NCBI GenBank assembly: GCA_947383215.1
Contig: CANDCP010000003.1
Location: forward strand, 1 to 64,000
Length of the DNA stretch: 64,000 nucleotides
Direction: 5' to 3'
From: an uncultured Roseburia sp.
Lineage (GTDB): Bacteria > Bacillota > Clostridia > Lachnospirales > Lachnospiraceae
Part shown: positions 43,248-52,321 of the stretch, piece by piece
Layout: each line of letters starts with the position of its first letter
How positions within the stretch are numbered: the stretch's first letter is position 1
Notes under the pieces: model-generated
What the model saw: only the letters and a program-made list of their open reading frames with translations
The model's database searches: none
Told to the model about the DNA's origin: nothing
Translations under genes and position numbers: made by a program

Positions 43248-44639
43248 TTAAGAATCCACGACATTATTCACCCACACTCGCTTTTTCACAAGAATAAACC
43301 CGATCGTACACTTTACGAGCTCCGTCAGCTGGCAGATCAGATAGATATAAAAAATTGAAAGGTTTGTCATATGCACCAGCGCCCACGCAAGGGGAATGCA
43401 AACCAGCCAAACGAATACGCTGTCAAATAAAAATGTCACCAGCGTTTTACCGCCGGAACGCAGCGTAAAATACGCCGCATGCGTAAACGCATACAACGGC
43501 ATACAGGCAGAGGCAATGCGTATAAAATCGGCCGCAAGCTCCCGCACAACCTCCGTCGTATTATAAATTCTTGGAAACAACGGCGCAATCACAAACATAC
43601 AGCTCCCGATCGCAAAACAGCTGAACACAGAAAACGCAATCATTTTCCGGTCGGTATCCACCGCCTCATCCATCCTCCTGGCTCCAAGCAGCTGCCCCAC
43701 AATAATCGCAATCGCGCTTCCCATCGCGATAAACACCACGTTAAACAGATTGGACACCGTACCTGATATATTCAATCCCGCAACCACGGCAAGTCCTCTG
43801 TTGGAATAAGTCTGCGTTAAAAACGCCATACCCGCCGCCCACATTATCTCATTTATCAAAAGCGGCGTGCCCTTTACGGCGATCTGACGAATCAGGCTGC
43901 CCGGAACATACAGACTTTGATATGCATGGCGGATAAACACATTCTTTTCCTTTTTCGCGTGCGTCCACCATACCACAATTACGCACTCCACGATTCTTGA
44001 GAGCACAGTCGCCGCAGCCGCGCCCGTAACGCCAAGAACCGGAAATCCAAGCTTACCAAAAATCATTATGTAGTCAAAGACAAGGTTGACAAACACAGCC
44101 GCAATTCCCGCCTTCATCGGAAGAACCGTCTCCCCCGTCTCCCTCAGCGTCTGCGCATATGCCTGCGATATGGCATAAGGAATCATCCCCGGCATAACAA
44201 CATAGAGATATTCTTTGGCGTATTTCAACGTCATATCAATATCGCCGGCTCCGCTTCCGTCATGCAGAAAAAGCCGTATCAAATTTCCTCCAAACAAAGA
44301 CAGCGCGCCAATGGCAATCAAAACCAGAATCAGACAGATCATTATTTTAAAGCGGAACGCAAATCTCACGCCCTCATGATCGCCTTTTCCATAAAATTGC
44401 GCGCCAAAAATACCCGCGCCGGATACCGCGCCAAAAATGCCGATATTATAGACAAGCATCAACTGATTGACAATCGCGACTCCGGACATCTGCTCTGTCC
44501 CGACAAGACCCACCATAATATTATCAAGCAGGCTGACAAGATTCGTAATACCGTTTTGAATCATAATCGGAACCGCCACAATCAGCACCATTCTATAAAA
44601 CCGTTTATTTCCCACAAACTGCTTTAAAAACTGTTTCAA
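43248..44639 (-). CDS. MATE family efflux transporter
   Basis: A 463-aa, 12-helix cation-coupled exporter of the MATE family. Features include IQNGITNLVSLLDNIMVGLVG near the N-terminus, GAVSGAGIFGAQFYGKGDH, and a repeat of this half around IIVGQLLGARRMDEAV. These transporters export drugs or metabolites using Na+ or H+. The substrate cannot be inferred. The gene is separated from rnf by a terminator, so it is an independent unit. Confidence 0.93.
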   Translation of the reverse strand: MKQFLKQFVGNKRFYRMVLIVAVPIMIQNGITNLVSLLDNIMVGLVGTEQMSGVAIVNQLMLVYNIGIFGAVSGAGIFGAQFYGKGDHEGVRFAFRFKIMICLILVLIAIGALSLFGGNLIRLFLHDGSGAGDIDMTLKYAKEYLYVVMPGMIPYAISQAYAQTLRETGETVLPMKAGIAAVFVNLVFDYIMIFGKLGFPVLGVTGAAAATVLSRIVECVIVVWWTHAKKEKNVFIRHAYQSLYVPGSLIRQIAVKGTPLLINEIMWAAGMAFLTQTYSNRGLAVVAGLNISGTVSNLFNVVFIAMGSAIAIIVGQLLGARRMDEAVDTDRKMIAFSVFSCFAIGSCMFVIAPLFPRIYNTTEVVRELAADFIRIASACMPLYAFTHAAYFTLRSGGKTLVTFLFDSVFVWLVCIPLAWALVHMTNLSIFYIYLICQLTELVKCTIGFILVKKRVWVNNVVDS

Positions 44640-44685
44640 ATCAGATCCCCCTTTTCCATATTTTTCTTTATTCTTTTGCGTAACA

Positions 44686-44733
44686 GAAAAACAGCCTCCA
44701 TAGAAAGATGATTTTTCTATCAGAGACTGTTTT
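44686..44733. terminator. Terminator of the rnf operon
   Basis: A long imperfect stem (CAG-CTC-ATAGAAA pairing with TTTCTAT-GAG-CTG between 44690 and 44730) is flanked by A-rich and T-rich runs on both sides. On minus it ends with CTGTTTTTC beyond rnfB. On plus it ends with CTGTTTTAG. Roughly 45 bases separate it from the rnfB stop. Confidence 0.75.
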
Positions 44734-44779
44734 AGAAACCTACGTCAGGTCAAACTACTTTTCCTGTGCGCTTGAAAAG

Positions 44780-45571
44780 CTACAAGATAATCTTCTTCGG
44801 ACATTTTTCCGCACAGACGCCGCAGCCGGTACATTTATTCTGGTCAATGTACGCGATATTGTCTGTCACATGCACCGCGTCAAACTTACAGTTCTTTTCG
44901 CATAAATGACAACCGATGCAGCCGACGGAGCACGCTTTCATAACGTCCTTGCCTTTATCCTTTGAACTGCACTGTACCAGATGTTTCGACTCATACGGCA
45001 CAAGCTCGATCAAATTCTTCGGACACGCGGCAACGCATTTTCCGCAAGCCTTACACGCTTCCTTATCCACAAGCGCAATTCCGTCCACGATGTGAATGGC
45101 GTCAAACGGACACGCTTTCACACAGCTTCCGTATCCGAGACAACCGTAATTACACGACTTCGCCCCGCCTCCCGGAACAAACGCCTGCGCCGAGCAGTCC
45201 TCAACGCCGGTATAATGATAATCCTGATTCGCTTTTTCACAATTCCCGGCGCATTTTACAAACGCCGTCATACGGGTACTTTCTCCCGCGGCAACTCCCA
45301 TAATCTCGCCGACCTTTTCGCTCACCAAAGTTCCGCCGACCGGACATCCGCCGACCGGAGCCTCCCCCTTGACAATCGCAGCCGCAAGACCCGAACAGCC
45401 TGCATACCCGCAGCCGCCGCAGTTATTACCCGGAAGCACGCCCAAAATAGCCTCTTCTCTCTCATCTACTTCTACTTTAAATTTTTCTCCCGAGATTCCG
45501 AGGAAAAATCCAATAAAAAGTCCTACGCCGCCGACGATGGCGGCTGCAATGATAATTGCAACTACATCCAT
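44780..45571 (-). CDS. rnfB: Rnf complex subunit RnfB
   Basis: Membrane-anchored ferredoxin-oxidising subunit of the Rnf complex. The 263 aa have an N-terminal helix (about 5-27), a four-cysteine domain CGGCGYAGC plus GGCPVGG, and a C-terminal region with four ferredoxin-like CxxCxxC motifs (for example CKACGKCVAACP and CTGCGVCAEKCP). It accepts electrons from reduced ferredoxin and passes them into the complex. It is the last rnf gene and is 13 bases from rnfA. Confidence 0.97.
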   Translation of the reverse strand: MDVVAIIIAAAIVGGVGLFIGFFLGISGEKFKVEVDEREEAILGVLPGNNCGGCGYAGCSGLAAAIVKGEAPVGGCPVGGTLVSEKVGEIMGVAAGESTRMTAFVKCAGNCEKANQDYHYTGVEDCSAQAFVPGGGAKSCNYGCLGYGSCVKACPFDAIHIVDGIALVDKEACKACGKCVAACPKNLIELVPYESKHLVQCSSKDKGKDVMKACSVGCIGCHLCEKNCKFDAVHVTDNIAYIDQNKCTGCGVCAEKCPKKIIL

Positions 45572-45584
45572 TTTCCTTTTCCTC

Positions 45585-46160
45585 CTAAATCATTCCCGAG
45601 AATCCCATAAACGCGATTGACATCAGACACGCCGTAATCAATACGATCGCCGTGCCCTGAAACGGTTTCGGGATATCGTTATATTCAATTTTTTCACGGA
45701 CGCCCGCCATAATCGTAATGGCGATAAAGAATCCGACCGCCGTTGCAAATCCGTTTACAACGCCCTCTAAAATATCATATTCCTTCGTTACATTTGTAAG
45801 CGCCACGCCAAGAACCGCACAGTTCGTTGTAATTAACGGCAGATACACTCCCAGGCTCTGATAAAGAGACGGTATGGATTTTTTTAAGAACATCTCCACA
45901 AACTGCACCAAAGCCGCAATTACCAAAATAAATACGATCGTCTGCAGATACTGCGTATCCGTCGGCGTCAATATAAATTTATAAATTAATGACGTTACAA
46001 AGGAAGCAATCGTAATAACAAAAATTACGGCTCCCCCCATTCCCGCTGCCGTCTCTGTCTTCTTGGAAACTCCTAAGAACGGACAGATACCCAGGAACTG
46101 GCTCAATACAACGTTATTTACAATCGCGGAACCGATTGCGAGTAATAATAATGTTTTCAT
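45585..46160 (-). CDS. rnfA: Rnf complex subunit RnfA
   Basis: Integral membrane subunit of 191 aa with six predicted helices; forms, with RnfE, the core that holds a membrane iron-sulfur cluster. Characteristic sequences are NNVVLSQFLGICPFLGVSKK with a conserved Cys, and TTNCAVLGVAL with a second. These two Cys and their counterparts in RnfE bind the cluster. The gene is between rnfE and rnfB. Confidence 0.97.
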   Translation of the reverse strand: MKTLLLLAIGSAIVNNVVLSQFLGICPFLGVSKKTETAAGMGGAVIFVITIASFVTSLIYKFILTPTDTQYLQTIVFILVIAALVQFVEMFLKKSIPSLYQSLGVYLPLITTNCAVLGVALTNVTKEYDILEGVVNGFATAVGFFIAITIMAGVREKIEYNDIPKPFQGTAIVLITACLMSIAFMGFSGMI

Positions 46161-46174
46161 CCGTATCTATCCTC

Positions 46175-46882
46175 CTATTCCGTTTTCGCCGTATCTTTTC
46201 TGCCGGTGCAGAGCGAAGACTGTCCGCAGCTTGCGCAGTCGCCTGTCAGACACCCCGACGGCGAGGCGAGCGGTTTTCCCTTCGCTTCCATTCTCTCCCT
46301 CACAATATTCATTACCGCGACAAGTACGGCAAGCACAAGAAACGCTCCCGGCGCCATTACAAATATTGTGATCGGCGTAAACCAGTCCAGAGAGAGCACC
46401 TGATGGCCAAACAACTGACCGGCGCCTAAAATTTCGCGGATAATACCGATACAGGTAAGCCCAAACGTAAACCCAAGCCCCATGCCCAGGCCGTCAAAAA
46501 CAGACGGCAGCACCGGATTTTTAGACGCATAGCTCTCCGCACGGCCTAAGATAATACAGTTTACGACAATAAGAGGAATATATACCCCGAGCTGGGCAGC
46601 CAGGGACGGCGTATACCCCTTCATAACAAATTCTACCACAGTGACAAGAGATGCCACGATAACGATATATGCCGGCATTCTGACTCCGTTCGGAATCACC
46701 TTTCGAAACGCCGATATCAAAAGATTGGAAAGAATCAGTACAACCGTAGTGGAGAGACCCATTCCCAGTCCGTTCATCGCCCCCGTCGTAACGGCGAGCG
46801 TCGGACACATGCCAAGCATCAGCACAAAGGTCGGATTTTCTTTGATGATGCCGTTATATAAACGCTCTAAATACTTATTCAT
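46175..46882 (-). CDS. rnfE: Rnf complex subunit RnfE
   Basis: Integral membrane paralogue of RnfA, 235 aa. It has MLGMCPTLAVTTGAMNG and IVVNCIILGRAE, carrying the two cysteines for the shared membrane cluster. The C-terminal tail is Cys-rich (CLTGDCASCGQSSLC), which is unusual and may bind metal. The ATG at 46882 overlaps the rnfG stop as ATGA; a longer frame to 46927 is not expected. Confidence 0.95.
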   Translation of the reverse strand: MNKYLERLYNGIIKENPTFVLMLGMCPTLAVTTGAMNGLGMGLSTTVVLILSNLLISAFRKVIPNGVRMPAYIVIVASLVTVVEFVMKGYTPSLAAQLGVYIPLIVVNCIILGRAESYASKNPVLPSVFDGLGMGLGFTFGLTCIGIIREILGAGQLFGHQVLSLDWFTPITIFVMAPGAFLVLAVLVAVMNIVRERMEAKGKPLASPSGCLTGDCASCGQSSLCTGRKDTAKTE

Positions 46883-47493
46883 GACTCTGCGCCTCCTTCC
46901 AATACATTCCGGAAGTATACAATACATGCATTTACACCGTTTGTCATTGCCTTTGACGTAATCGTCGCGCCGGAGATCGATTCAATTTCATTGTCGGCAG
47001 CCGGCGCAGATTTTACGACCGTAAAATTATCCACCTGCTTTTCGACAAACTGACCGGAAAAATCTTCGTTTTTCGCTTTGTCTCCCAGGCCCGGCGTCTC
47101 GGCGATACTCGTAATGGAATATCCGTTCACCGTACCGTCGCCTGCAATTCCGACCGAAAACGTGATGTTCGCCTGGCTTGCATCCTTCGCCGTAACGGTA
47201 ATGACAAATCCCAGCTCATTGCCGCTTTTGTCTTTTGCAACCTGAACGTCCGTAATCTCATCGTTATATCCGTTTTCTTCCATCAGCCCGGCCGCCGCCT
47301 CTTTATCAAAGGCTTCATAGGCCTCAAAACTGTCGGCGTCCGCAAACACCTGGCGATAGGCCGCCTGAGCCGTCGCCGCATCCGCCTTGGCAATCGGATC
47401 CTTGGTAATTCCGTACACAAATCCGAGAGCCAGACCAAGTACCAGGGTAAACGCCGTCAAAATCAACGCGTCGTGCACAATTTTTTTATTCAT
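46879..47493 (-). CDS. rnfG: Rnf complex subunit RnfG, flavoprotein
   Basis: Single-helix subunit (about 7-30) with an extracytoplasmic FMN-binding domain. The 204 aa contain the flavinylation motif SGATITSKAM with Thr177 as the predicted FMN site, and TPGLGDKAKNEDF. FMN attachment would be by ApbE, encoded 3.7 kb away. The start overlaps the end of rnfD by 8 bases. Confidence 0.96.
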   Translation of the reverse strand: MNKKIVHDALILTAFTLVLGLALGFVYGITKDPIAKADAATAQAAYRQVFADADSFEAYEAFDKEAAAGLMEENGYNDEITDVQVAKDKSGNELGFVITVTAKDASQANITFSVGIAGDGTVNGYSITSIAETPGLGDKAKNEDFSGQFVEKQVDNFTVVKSAPAADNEIESISGATITSKAMTNGVNACIVYFRNVLEGGAES

Positions 47494-48427
47494 GCTTCTT
47501 TCCCTCCTTTACCTGACCAAAAGACTTTGGAATCGTAATCTTTTCAATCATAGGAACAAGCAGGTTGCTCAAAATAATCGCAAAAGAAACGCCCTCGGCG
47601 TTTGCCCCAAACGTACGGAACAAGCCGGTAAGGATTCCAAGACAGACGCCGAACAAAATCTGACCATTCGGCGTAATCGGCGAGGTCACATAATCGGTCG
47701 CCATAAAAAACGCGCCAAGCATCAGGCCGCCGCCGCACAGCTGCGCGACAATATAATTGGAATCCAGCCCGTGTCCGCCAAACAGCGCCATGAAAATCAC
47801 AAAAGTTACAATATAGGAGCCGGGAATCCGAAGGTCAATTACACCCATCAGGATCAAAAAGATCGCGCCAAATAAAATAGCGATCGTGCAGGTCTCTCCG
47901 ATTGTGCCGGCAGTCCTGCCGATTAACATATCCATTGTGTCGACCGATTCCCCGTTTCGAAGCGCCGCAAGCGGCGTCGCTCCCGAGTATGCGTCGATTG
48001 TAAAATTCGTCATATTTGCGGCAAACGCAATTAACAGAAAGCATCTCGCCCCAAGCGCCGGATTCATAAAATTCTGCCCCAGGCCGCCAAACAGACATTT
48101 CACAACGACAATCGCAAACATACCTCCGATTACGGCCTGCCACCACGGCAATGTTGCCGGAAGGTTCAGCGCCAGCAGAAGTCCCGTCACAACGGCGCTC
48201 AAATCGCCCAACGTATTTTTTTTATGTACAATCTTGTTATACGCCCATTCGGAGACAACACAGCTTGCAATCGTGACAAGAATCAACACAAGCGCCTTGT
48301 ATCCAAAATTATAAACGCCAAATATACTGGTAGGCAGCAGCGCGATAAGCACATAGAACATAATTCTGCCTGTCGTATCTTTGGAACGTACGTGCGGTGA
48401 TGATGACACATTGTATAACTCACTCAC
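47486..48427 (-). CDS. rnfD: Rnf complex subunit RnfD
   Basis: Integral membrane subunit of 313 aa with about eight helices. It carries covalently bound FMN at Thr151 in AYSGATPLAALR. Other motifs: SSSPHVRSKDTTGRIM at the start and GGLGQNFMNPALGARCFL. I chose a GTG start at 48427 (VSELYNVSSSPH) with GAGGTGG upstream; the frame remains open to 48598, which would overlap rnfC. It follows rnfC by 47 bases. Confidence 0.94.
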   Translation of the reverse strand: MSELYNVSSSPHVRSKDTTGRIMFYVLIALLPTSIFGVYNFGYKALVLILVTIASCVVSEWAYNKIVHKKNTLGDLSAVVTGLLLALNLPATLPWWQAVIGGMFAIVVVKCLFGGLGQNFMNPALGARCFLLIAFAANMTNFTIDAYSGATPLAALRNGESVDTMDMLIGRTAGTIGETCTIAILFGAIFLILMGVIDLRIPGSYIVTFVIFMALFGGHGLDSNYIVAQLCGGGLMLGAFFMATDYVTSPITPNGQILFGVCLGILTGLFRTFGANAEGVSFAIILSNLLVPMIEKITIPKSFGQVKEGKKHE

Positions 48428-48474
48428 AGTAATCCACCTCTTTCTTAAAGTTTCGTTTTTATTCTGAAGTATTT

Positions 48475-49797
48475 CTATTTTTTTCTTCGGTCTGCCAGAA
48501 TCTGCTTCTTCATCGTCTTGATATACTGAGCCAGCTGACGTTTCGCCGGACAGATAAAACTGCAGCTGCCGCATTCTACGCACTCCATGCCGTGCCATTT
48601 TTCAAACGACTCCTTATCGCCGTGCTGCGCAAACTTAGACAGCCTTGACGGCACGATCTGTTCCGGACAGGCTTCCACGCATCTGCCGCAGTTAATGCAG
48701 GCCGTCGCAACAGAATCCGCCGCCGCAACCTCGTCTCTCGTCATACACAACAGCGCGGAGGTCGTCTTTGTAGTGGGCACATCCAGATCAAAAAGCGCAA
48801 ATCCCATCATCGGGCCGCCTGAAATAATTTTCTCCGGCTGCTCCTTAAAACCGCCCGCCGCGTCAAGCAGCTCTTTAAAACTTGTTCCCATATAAAATTC
48901 AAAATTACAAGGGTCAGCCACCGCGTCGCCGGTCACCGTAAAGACACGGTTCATAACCGGCTTTCCAAGCTTCACCGCATTGTAGACAGACACGACCGTC
49001 TCCACATTGTCTACAATACAACCCGCATCCGCCGGAAGCATTCCCGAATTAATCGAGCGCTTTGTCACCGCATAAATAAGCTGCCGCTCACCGCCCTGCG
49101 GATACTTTGTCAGAAGCTCCGCGACATCTATACGGGATTCGTCCGCCGTCAGCTCCCTTAGCTTTGCGATACACTCAGGCTTGTTATTTTCAATTGCAAT
49201 AATCCCCTTTGCATTGTCAAACAGCTTTAACATAATCCGAAGACCCTCCACAATCTTCTCCGGCTCGTCAAGCATAATGCGGTAATCCGAAGTTAAATAC
49301 GGCTCGCACTCCGCGCCGTTGACAATGACATACTCTATATTCCCCGGCTCTTTCGGGGACAACTTCACATGCGTCGGAAATCCGGCGCCTCCCATGCCGA
49401 CCACCCCGGCATTTTGAACTCTTGCGATAATTTCATCATTTGAGAGCGCATCCGCATCGGCCTCCTGATACTCTATCTCACGGAAAGCGCCGTCGCTCTC
49501 AATTACAATAGAGTTCACCATATCGCCGGTCGGAACACGCCGCGGCTCAATTGCCTTTATCGTTCCGGAAACAGAGGAAGCGATCGGTGAAGATACAAAA
49601 CCGCCTGCCTCCGCAATTATCTGACCTCTTAATACGGTATCGCCTACCGCTACAATCGGTTTCGCCGGGGCTCCGATATGCTGTGATAGCGGAAATACCA
49701 ATTCACCCTTGGGTTGTAATACACGCGTCGGCTTATCCTTTGATAATTCCTTTCCCTCTGCGGGATGGACGCCACCTTTAAATGTCAGTAAACCCAT
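48475..49797 (-). CDS. rnfC: Rnf complex subunit RnfC
   Basis: Peripheral cytoplasmic subunit that reduces NAD+. The 440 aa comprise an N-terminal barrel-sandwich region, an NADH/FMN-binding domain (about 130-330, GMGGAGFPTHVKLSPKEP, NGAECEPYLTSDYR) and two C-terminal iron-sulfur motifs (CINCGRCVEACP and CVECGSCSFICP). It is the first gene of the rnfCDGEAB operon, as is typical in clostridia, about 45 bases downstream of an extended -10 promoter. Confidence 0.97.
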   Translation of the reverse strand: MGLLTFKGGVHPAEGKELSKDKPTRVLQPKGELVFPLSQHIGAPAKPIVAVGDTVLRGQIIAEAGGFVSSPIASSVSGTIKAIEPRRVPTGDMVNSIVIESDGAFREIEYQEADADALSNDEIIARVQNAGVVGMGGAGFPTHVKLSPKEPGNIEYVIVNGAECEPYLTSDYRIMLDEPEKIVEGLRIMLKLFDNAKGIIAIENNKPECIAKLRELTADESRIDVAELLTKYPQGGERQLIYAVTKRSINSGMLPADAGCIVDNVETVVSVYNAVKLGKPVMNRVFTVTGDAVADPCNFEFYMGTSFKELLDAAGGFKEQPEKIISGGPMMGFALFDLDVPTTKTTSALLCMTRDEVAAADSVATACINCGRCVEACPEQIVPSRLSKFAQHGDKESFEKWHGMECVECGSCSFICPAKRQLAQYIKTMKKQILADRRKK

Positions 49798-49843
49798 TTT
49801 TTGTGCCTCACTTTCTTCTATAATATAAAAAACACTTGTTTTG

Positions 49844-49852
49844 ATTATAGCA
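49844..49852 (-). promoter_or_regulatory. Extended -10 promoter of the rnf operon
   Basis: On the minus strand TATAAT (49844-49849) is directly preceded by TGC (49850-49852), giving an extended -10. No good -35 box is found 17 bases upstream. It is divergent from the promoter at 49890-49918. Confidence 0.6.
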
Positions 49853-49889
49853 CAATTCTCTATAAAAGAAACATTTTTCGATAAAATTC

Positions 49890-49918
49890 TTGTACTTTTT
49901 TTACATACAATTTATACT
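49890..49918 (+). promoter_or_regulatory. Promoter of the YprB-like gene
   Basis: Plus-strand -35 TTGTAC (49890-49895), 17-base spacer, -10 TATACT (49913-49918). The ATG at 49972 follows AAAGGAG. Confidence 0.7.
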
Positions 49919-49971
49919 TTTTATTATGTATATGACAACCTGCCGGAAATTACCAATAAAAGGAGTTTTTT

Positions 49972-51093
49972 ATGCAAGTAACCTACAAAGAACTTTCGTT
50001 TTCCGCGCCGCATCCGCTGGCAGATAAGCTTTTTACCGATAAAACGGCCTGTTTTGATATTGAAACAACCGGATTTTCCCCTCAAAATACCAGTCTCTAT
50101 CTCATCGGATGCGCCGTTCGAAAACAGAACCGAATATGTATTCACCAATTCTTTGCAGACACCGCCGCAGAAGAAAAAAATATTCTGGAAGCTTTTCTTG
50201 AGCTGCTGAGCGCCTGCGATACGGTCGTCACCTACAACGGCGCGCGGTTTGATATTCCCTATCTGAAATCAAAATGCGCGCAGCTTTTGCTAAACGACCC
50301 GTTCGATTTCCTTCGCTCGGTTGATATATACAGAGAAATCTATCCCTTTCAGCATCTTTTGAAGCTTACCGACTGCAGGCAAAAAACGGTCGAAGCCTTT
50401 TTAGGCATCTCACGGGAGGATCCTTATAACGGCGGGGAACTGATTGAAATCTATCAAAATTATGTGGCGCAGCCTAAAAAGGAGTGGCTCGCCCTGCTCT
50501 TAAAACACAATTACGAAGATGTCTCGGCAATGCCAAGGCTTGCCTCCATGCTTGCCTATCCGTCCCTCTTTCACGGTCAGATACGCGTTACGGAAGCAAA
50601 AATAAACGAATCGCGCTCCTTTGAGGGCGACGCGATAAAAGAGCTCTTCTTAAAGCTTGCTCTTAAAGCTCCGCTCCCCACAACGTTCTCCTGCCGGGCA
50701 AATGAAATTTACCTGTCCGCGGGCGATACCTCGGCTTCTCTGGCCGTCCGCCTTACAGACGGCGAAATGAAATATTTTTATAAAGATTACCGGGATTATT
50801 ATTATCTGCCCGAGGAAGATATCGCCATCCACAAAAGCGTGGCCGTTTATACGCCAAAAGCGCATAGACAACCGGCTAAGGCATCCAACTGCTACGCCAA
50901 AAAAAGCGGTTCATTTCTCCCGCAATATAACAGTTCGCTGATTACGCCGGAGTTTTTCTCTGCGTACAGAGACAAAAACTCCTATTTTCTCTGTGAGGAA
51001 GCGCTCTGCGAGAATCTTCCTCTGCTCACCCGCTATGCAAAGCTGCTCCTAAAACAATGTAGCGCGTCCGCGGCTTCAAAGCGTCACAATTAA
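49972..51093 (+). CDS. Ribonuclease H-like exonuclease (YprB family)
   Basis: A 373-aa putative 3-prime to 5-prime exonuclease. The DEDD-type motifs are ACFDIETTGFSP (exo I), TVVTYNGARFDIPYL (exo II) and HNYEDVSAMPRLASML (exo III). The C-terminal half (about 210-373) has no familiar domain. YprB in Bacillus is annotated as an RNase H-like exonuclease with unclear substrate. It has its own promoter and is followed by a small orphan gene. Confidence 0.88.
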   Translation: MQVTYKELSFSAPHPLADKLFTDKTACFDIETTGFSPQNTSLYLIGCAVRKQNRICIHQFFADTAAEEKNILEAFLELLSACDTVVTYNGARFDIPYLKSKCAQLLLNDPFDFLRSVDIYREIYPFQHLLKLTDCRQKTVEAFLGISREDPYNGGELIEIYQNYVAQPKKEWLALLLKHNYEDVSAMPRLASMLAYPSLFHGQIRVTEAKINESRSFEGDAIKELFLKLALKAPLPTTFSCRANEIYLSAGDTSASLAVRLTDGEMKYFYKDYRDYYYLPEEDIAIHKSVAVYTPKAHRQPAKASNCYAKKSGSFLPQYNSSLITPEFFSAYRDKNSYFLCEEALCENLPLLTRYAKLLLKQCSASAASKRHN

Positions 51094-51195
51094 ACCGCGG
51101 CAAAAACTGCCGCAATCATTTTAAAAACGACGCATAAAATTTCTGTTTCTGAAAACACTATTGAAAACAGGAATCATAGATTTAGGAGACAAAAT

Positions 51196-51420
51196 ATGGG
51201 TAAAGAGAATCCAAATGAGGTAACGATTACAACCTATGATAAAATCATGTGCGCATGGCACAGCTGCATGCATCTGACAAAGGTATTTGAAAACCAGTTT
51301 CACGAGACAAGCGACGACAATCCGGCAAAAAAACTCTTCGAGGAGGCCGCCAACAGTCAGGGGATGCAGGCCGCTAAATTTCGCGAATGGCTGTTAGAAC
51401 AGCAAAATAACCGCAGATAA
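51196..51420 (+). CDS. Small Cys/His protein of unknown function
   Basis: A 74-aa soluble protein not recognised. The ATG follows AGGAGAC at good spacing. Residues Cys19, His22, Cys24 and His26 cluster in the segment MCAWHSCMHL, which could bind a metal or cofactor. The rest is helical and charged (FREWLLEQQNNR at the C-terminus). It is 102 bases after the YprB gene and is followed by a hairpin at 51428-51459. Codon use and start context suggest a real gene; a database search would decide whether it is a conserved family. Confidence 0.6.
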   Translation: MGKENPNEVTITTYDKIMCAWHSCMHLTKVFENQFHETSDDNPAKKLFEEAANSQGMQAAKFREWLLEQQNNRR

Positions 51421-51427
51421 AATGACA

Positions 51428-51459
51428 GACGGGGCGGCTTCGACAGAATCCGCCCCGTC
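51428..51459. terminator. GC-rich hairpin between converging genes
   Basis: Perfect 10-bp stem GACGGGGCGG/CCGCCCCGTC (51428-51437 with 51450-51459) and a 12-base loop. It is placed between the small gene (stop 51420) and the cheR stop (51478). A U-tract is lacking on both strands, so terminator function is probable only from position. Confidence 0.55.
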
Positions 51460-51477
51460 ATATATTGGACCGTTGAG

Positions 51478-52254
51478 CTAATTTCTCTGGAAGAAAAACG
51501 ACTGTTTCCGCTTGAAATCAAGCTCCTTATAATTCATAATCTGTTCTGTGCTGCCGATAAAAAGCATCCCGTCCCTCTTCAACGAGTCATGGAATTTCTT
51601 ATATATCTCATCCTTTGCTTCCTCGGTAAAATAAATCACCACATTTCTGCAGACAATCAGATTACAATCCCTCGGATAGGAATCTTTTAAAAGATTATGC
51701 TCCTTAAAGTCGACGCATCTTTTAATTTCATCCGAGATCTTGTAGGAAGAACCAACCTTGGTAAAATATTTTTTCTTAAATTCCGGCGGAACGGCGGCAA
51801 TACTTTTCTCATTGTACAATCCCATTCTCGCCTTATCAAGCACCTGTTTATCAATGTCGGTCGCTATTATTCGAATCTGATTTAACGGAACATGCTTTGA
51901 CAACGCCATCACAAGCGAATACGGCTCATCCCCCGTTGAACACGCCGCGCTCCATATTTTTAAATTTTTCCCGAAGAGCCTTACCAGCTCCGGAAAAACC
52001 TCCTGGTCCAAATACCTCCACTGTTCCGGATTCCGGTAAAACTCTGAAACGTTAATCGTAAGAAAGTTCACAAATTGCTCAAACTTCTCTTTATCCTGTT
52101 TGATTAATTTTATGTAGTCATCGTAATCATCCAGCCTGTTTTTTGCAATCAAAGTATTAATTCTTCTGCGCATCTGTTTCTCTTTGTACGCATTCAAATC
52201 AATCGTCGTAAGAGTCAATACATCCCTTTTAAATTTCTCATAATTTTCTAACAT
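51478..52254 (-). CDS. cheR: Chemotaxis protein methyltransferase CheR
   Basis: SAM-dependent enzyme that methylates glutamates of chemoreceptors. The 258 aa have the N-terminal helical domain (LTTIDLNAYKEKQMRRRI), FLTINVSEFYRNPEQW, the SAM motif SAACSTGDEPYSLVM and CRNVVIYFTEEAK. No cheB, receptor or flagellar gene is nearby. It is separated from rpsA by a hairpin terminator and has no clear promoter, so the chemotaxis system, if present, is elsewhere. Confidence 0.94.
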   Translation of the reverse strand: MLENYEKFKRDVLTLTTIDLNAYKEKQMRRRINTLIAKNRLDDYDDYIKLIKQDKEKFEQFVNFLTINVSEFYRNPEQWRYLDQEVFPELVRLFGKNLKIWSAACSTGDEPYSLVMALSKHVPLNQIRIIATDIDKQVLDKARMGLYNEKSIAAVPPEFKKKYFTKVGSSYKISDEIKRCVDFKEHNLLKDSYPRDCNLIVCRNVVIYFTEEAKDEIYKKFHDSLKRDGMLFIGSTEQIMNYKELDFKRKQSFFFQRN

Positions 52255-52276
52255 GTATTGCGCCTTCCCTTCCTGC

Positions 52277-52311
52277 GAAAATCACCCACTGCCCGTAATC
52301 AACAGTGGGTG
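52277..52311 (-). terminator. Terminator after rpsA
   Basis: A 9-bp stem CACCCACTG/CAGTGGGTG (52283-52291 with 52303-52311) with an 11-base loop, followed on minus by ATTTTCGC. It lies between rpsA (stop 52322) and cheR (start 52254). The T-run is short, so it may be leaky and let cheR be transcribed. Confidence 0.6.
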
Positions 52312-52321
52312 TCAAACCTCT

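Noticed and set aside
44981-45610. 209-codon plus-strand open frame opposite rnfB
   Set aside because: Antisense to a Cys-rich ferredoxin-type gene with unmistakable motifs; no domain of its own.
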